DNA of 40,417 nucleotides, from assembly GCA_017483945.1 (NCBI GenBank), contig JAFUUE010000034.1:1-40417 (forward strand), in the 5' to 3' direction. The notes under the pieces are model-generated. The model was given only the letters and a program-made list of their open reading frames with translations, searched no databases and was not told where the DNA came from. A program made the translations under genes and the position numbers. Every line of letters begins with the position of its first letter. The first letter of the stretch is position 1. Below, piece by piece: positions 40,400 to 40,417 of the stretch. The stretch is from Paludibacteraceae bacterium (GTDB taxonomy: Bacteria; Bacteroidota; Bacteroidia; Bacteroidales; Paludibacteraceae).

Positions 40400-40417
40400 A
40401 TGAATCAAGACAAATAC
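40400..40417 (+). CDS. Transposase start (partial)
   Basis: Six codons, MNQDKY, are visible before the window ends. This start is familiar from Bacteroidetes IS4-family transposases with an N-terminal DUF4372 region. The call rests on that short match, the promoter and the adjacent end-like palindrome. Confidence 0.5.

Larger units (their letters stand above)
40280..40417 (+). mobile_element. Left end of an IS4-type insertion sequence
   Basis: It begins near the palindromic TTAGTGTCCACTAA (40280-40293), continues through an AT-rich leader with its own promoter, and runs off the window in the first codons of a transposase. The exact terminal repeat and target duplication cannot be set without the right end. 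Confidence 0.6.

Noticed and set aside
1-40417. tRNA or rRNA genes
   Set aside because: I looked in the spacers of more than 100 bases and saw no cloverleaf with a TTCRANNC-type arm or any rRNA-like stretch; a covariance-model scan was not possible.

Overview
The window looks like a chromosomal segment of a fairly GC-rich member of the Bacteroidales. Most mapped promoters have the Bacteroidetes form (a TTG/TTTG element, usually 20 bases, then TAnnTTTG), ribosome-binding sites are weak or absent, and many families are typical of the phylum (DUF4271, DUF2582, DUF5723-like/OmpA, paired polysaccharide export lipoproteins, S1/P1 nuclease, IS4-type transposase). I cannot name a species.

Layout. 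1-360: tandemly duplicated non-coding repeat with hairpins. 378-2301: TlpA-like lipoprotein and AraC-type regulator. 2459-5121: trigger factor and Mpl. 5184-5444 (minus): HU-like protein. 5670-6419: rhomboid protease. 6787-13715: a long housekeeping run (acpP, fabF, small winged-helix protein, asd, U32 peptidase, DUF4271, hemD-like, rnpA, yidD, trmD), several genes overlapping by ATGA. 13987-14538 (minus): rubrerythrin. 14716-23608: S1/P1 nuclease, deacetylase-like protein, sugar transferase, then an exopolysaccharide operon (Gfo/Idh/MocA dehydrogenase, two export lipoproteins, Wzc-like kinase), followed by a pectate-lyase-like enzyme and a 58-residue CWC-type protein. 25771-26385: a short CDF transporter. 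26474-27816 (minus): rsmG and the YebC-type regulator. 27883-35080 (minus): a three-gene surface operon (LRR protein, lipoprotein, OmpA-family barrel). 35575-36855: AAA/DUF4143 ATPase. 36918-40276 (minus): an AT-richer glycan gene block (small orphan, GT2, epimerase, GT8, remnant of an upstream gene) cut off by an insertion sequence at the right edge.

The signal the genes do not explain lies in the spacers. At least six intergenic regions carry short tandem repeats with a period of exactly 11 bases. The unit sequence differs from place to place, but several arrays are related (TCAGGT-type units, in both orientations). Two arrays overlap the stop codon of the preceding gene. One stays in 11-base phase through about a dozen degenerate units. 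Two spacers also hold a 98-base hairpin element, nearly identical and inverted between copies. The exopolysaccharide operon and the surface-protein operon are driven by nearly identical promoter modules, each preceded by a G-rich stretch with 11/22-base spacing. This suggests joint control of capsule or exopolysaccharide and a major surface-protein set, with the 11-base arrays as a possible undescribed regulatory or structural element.
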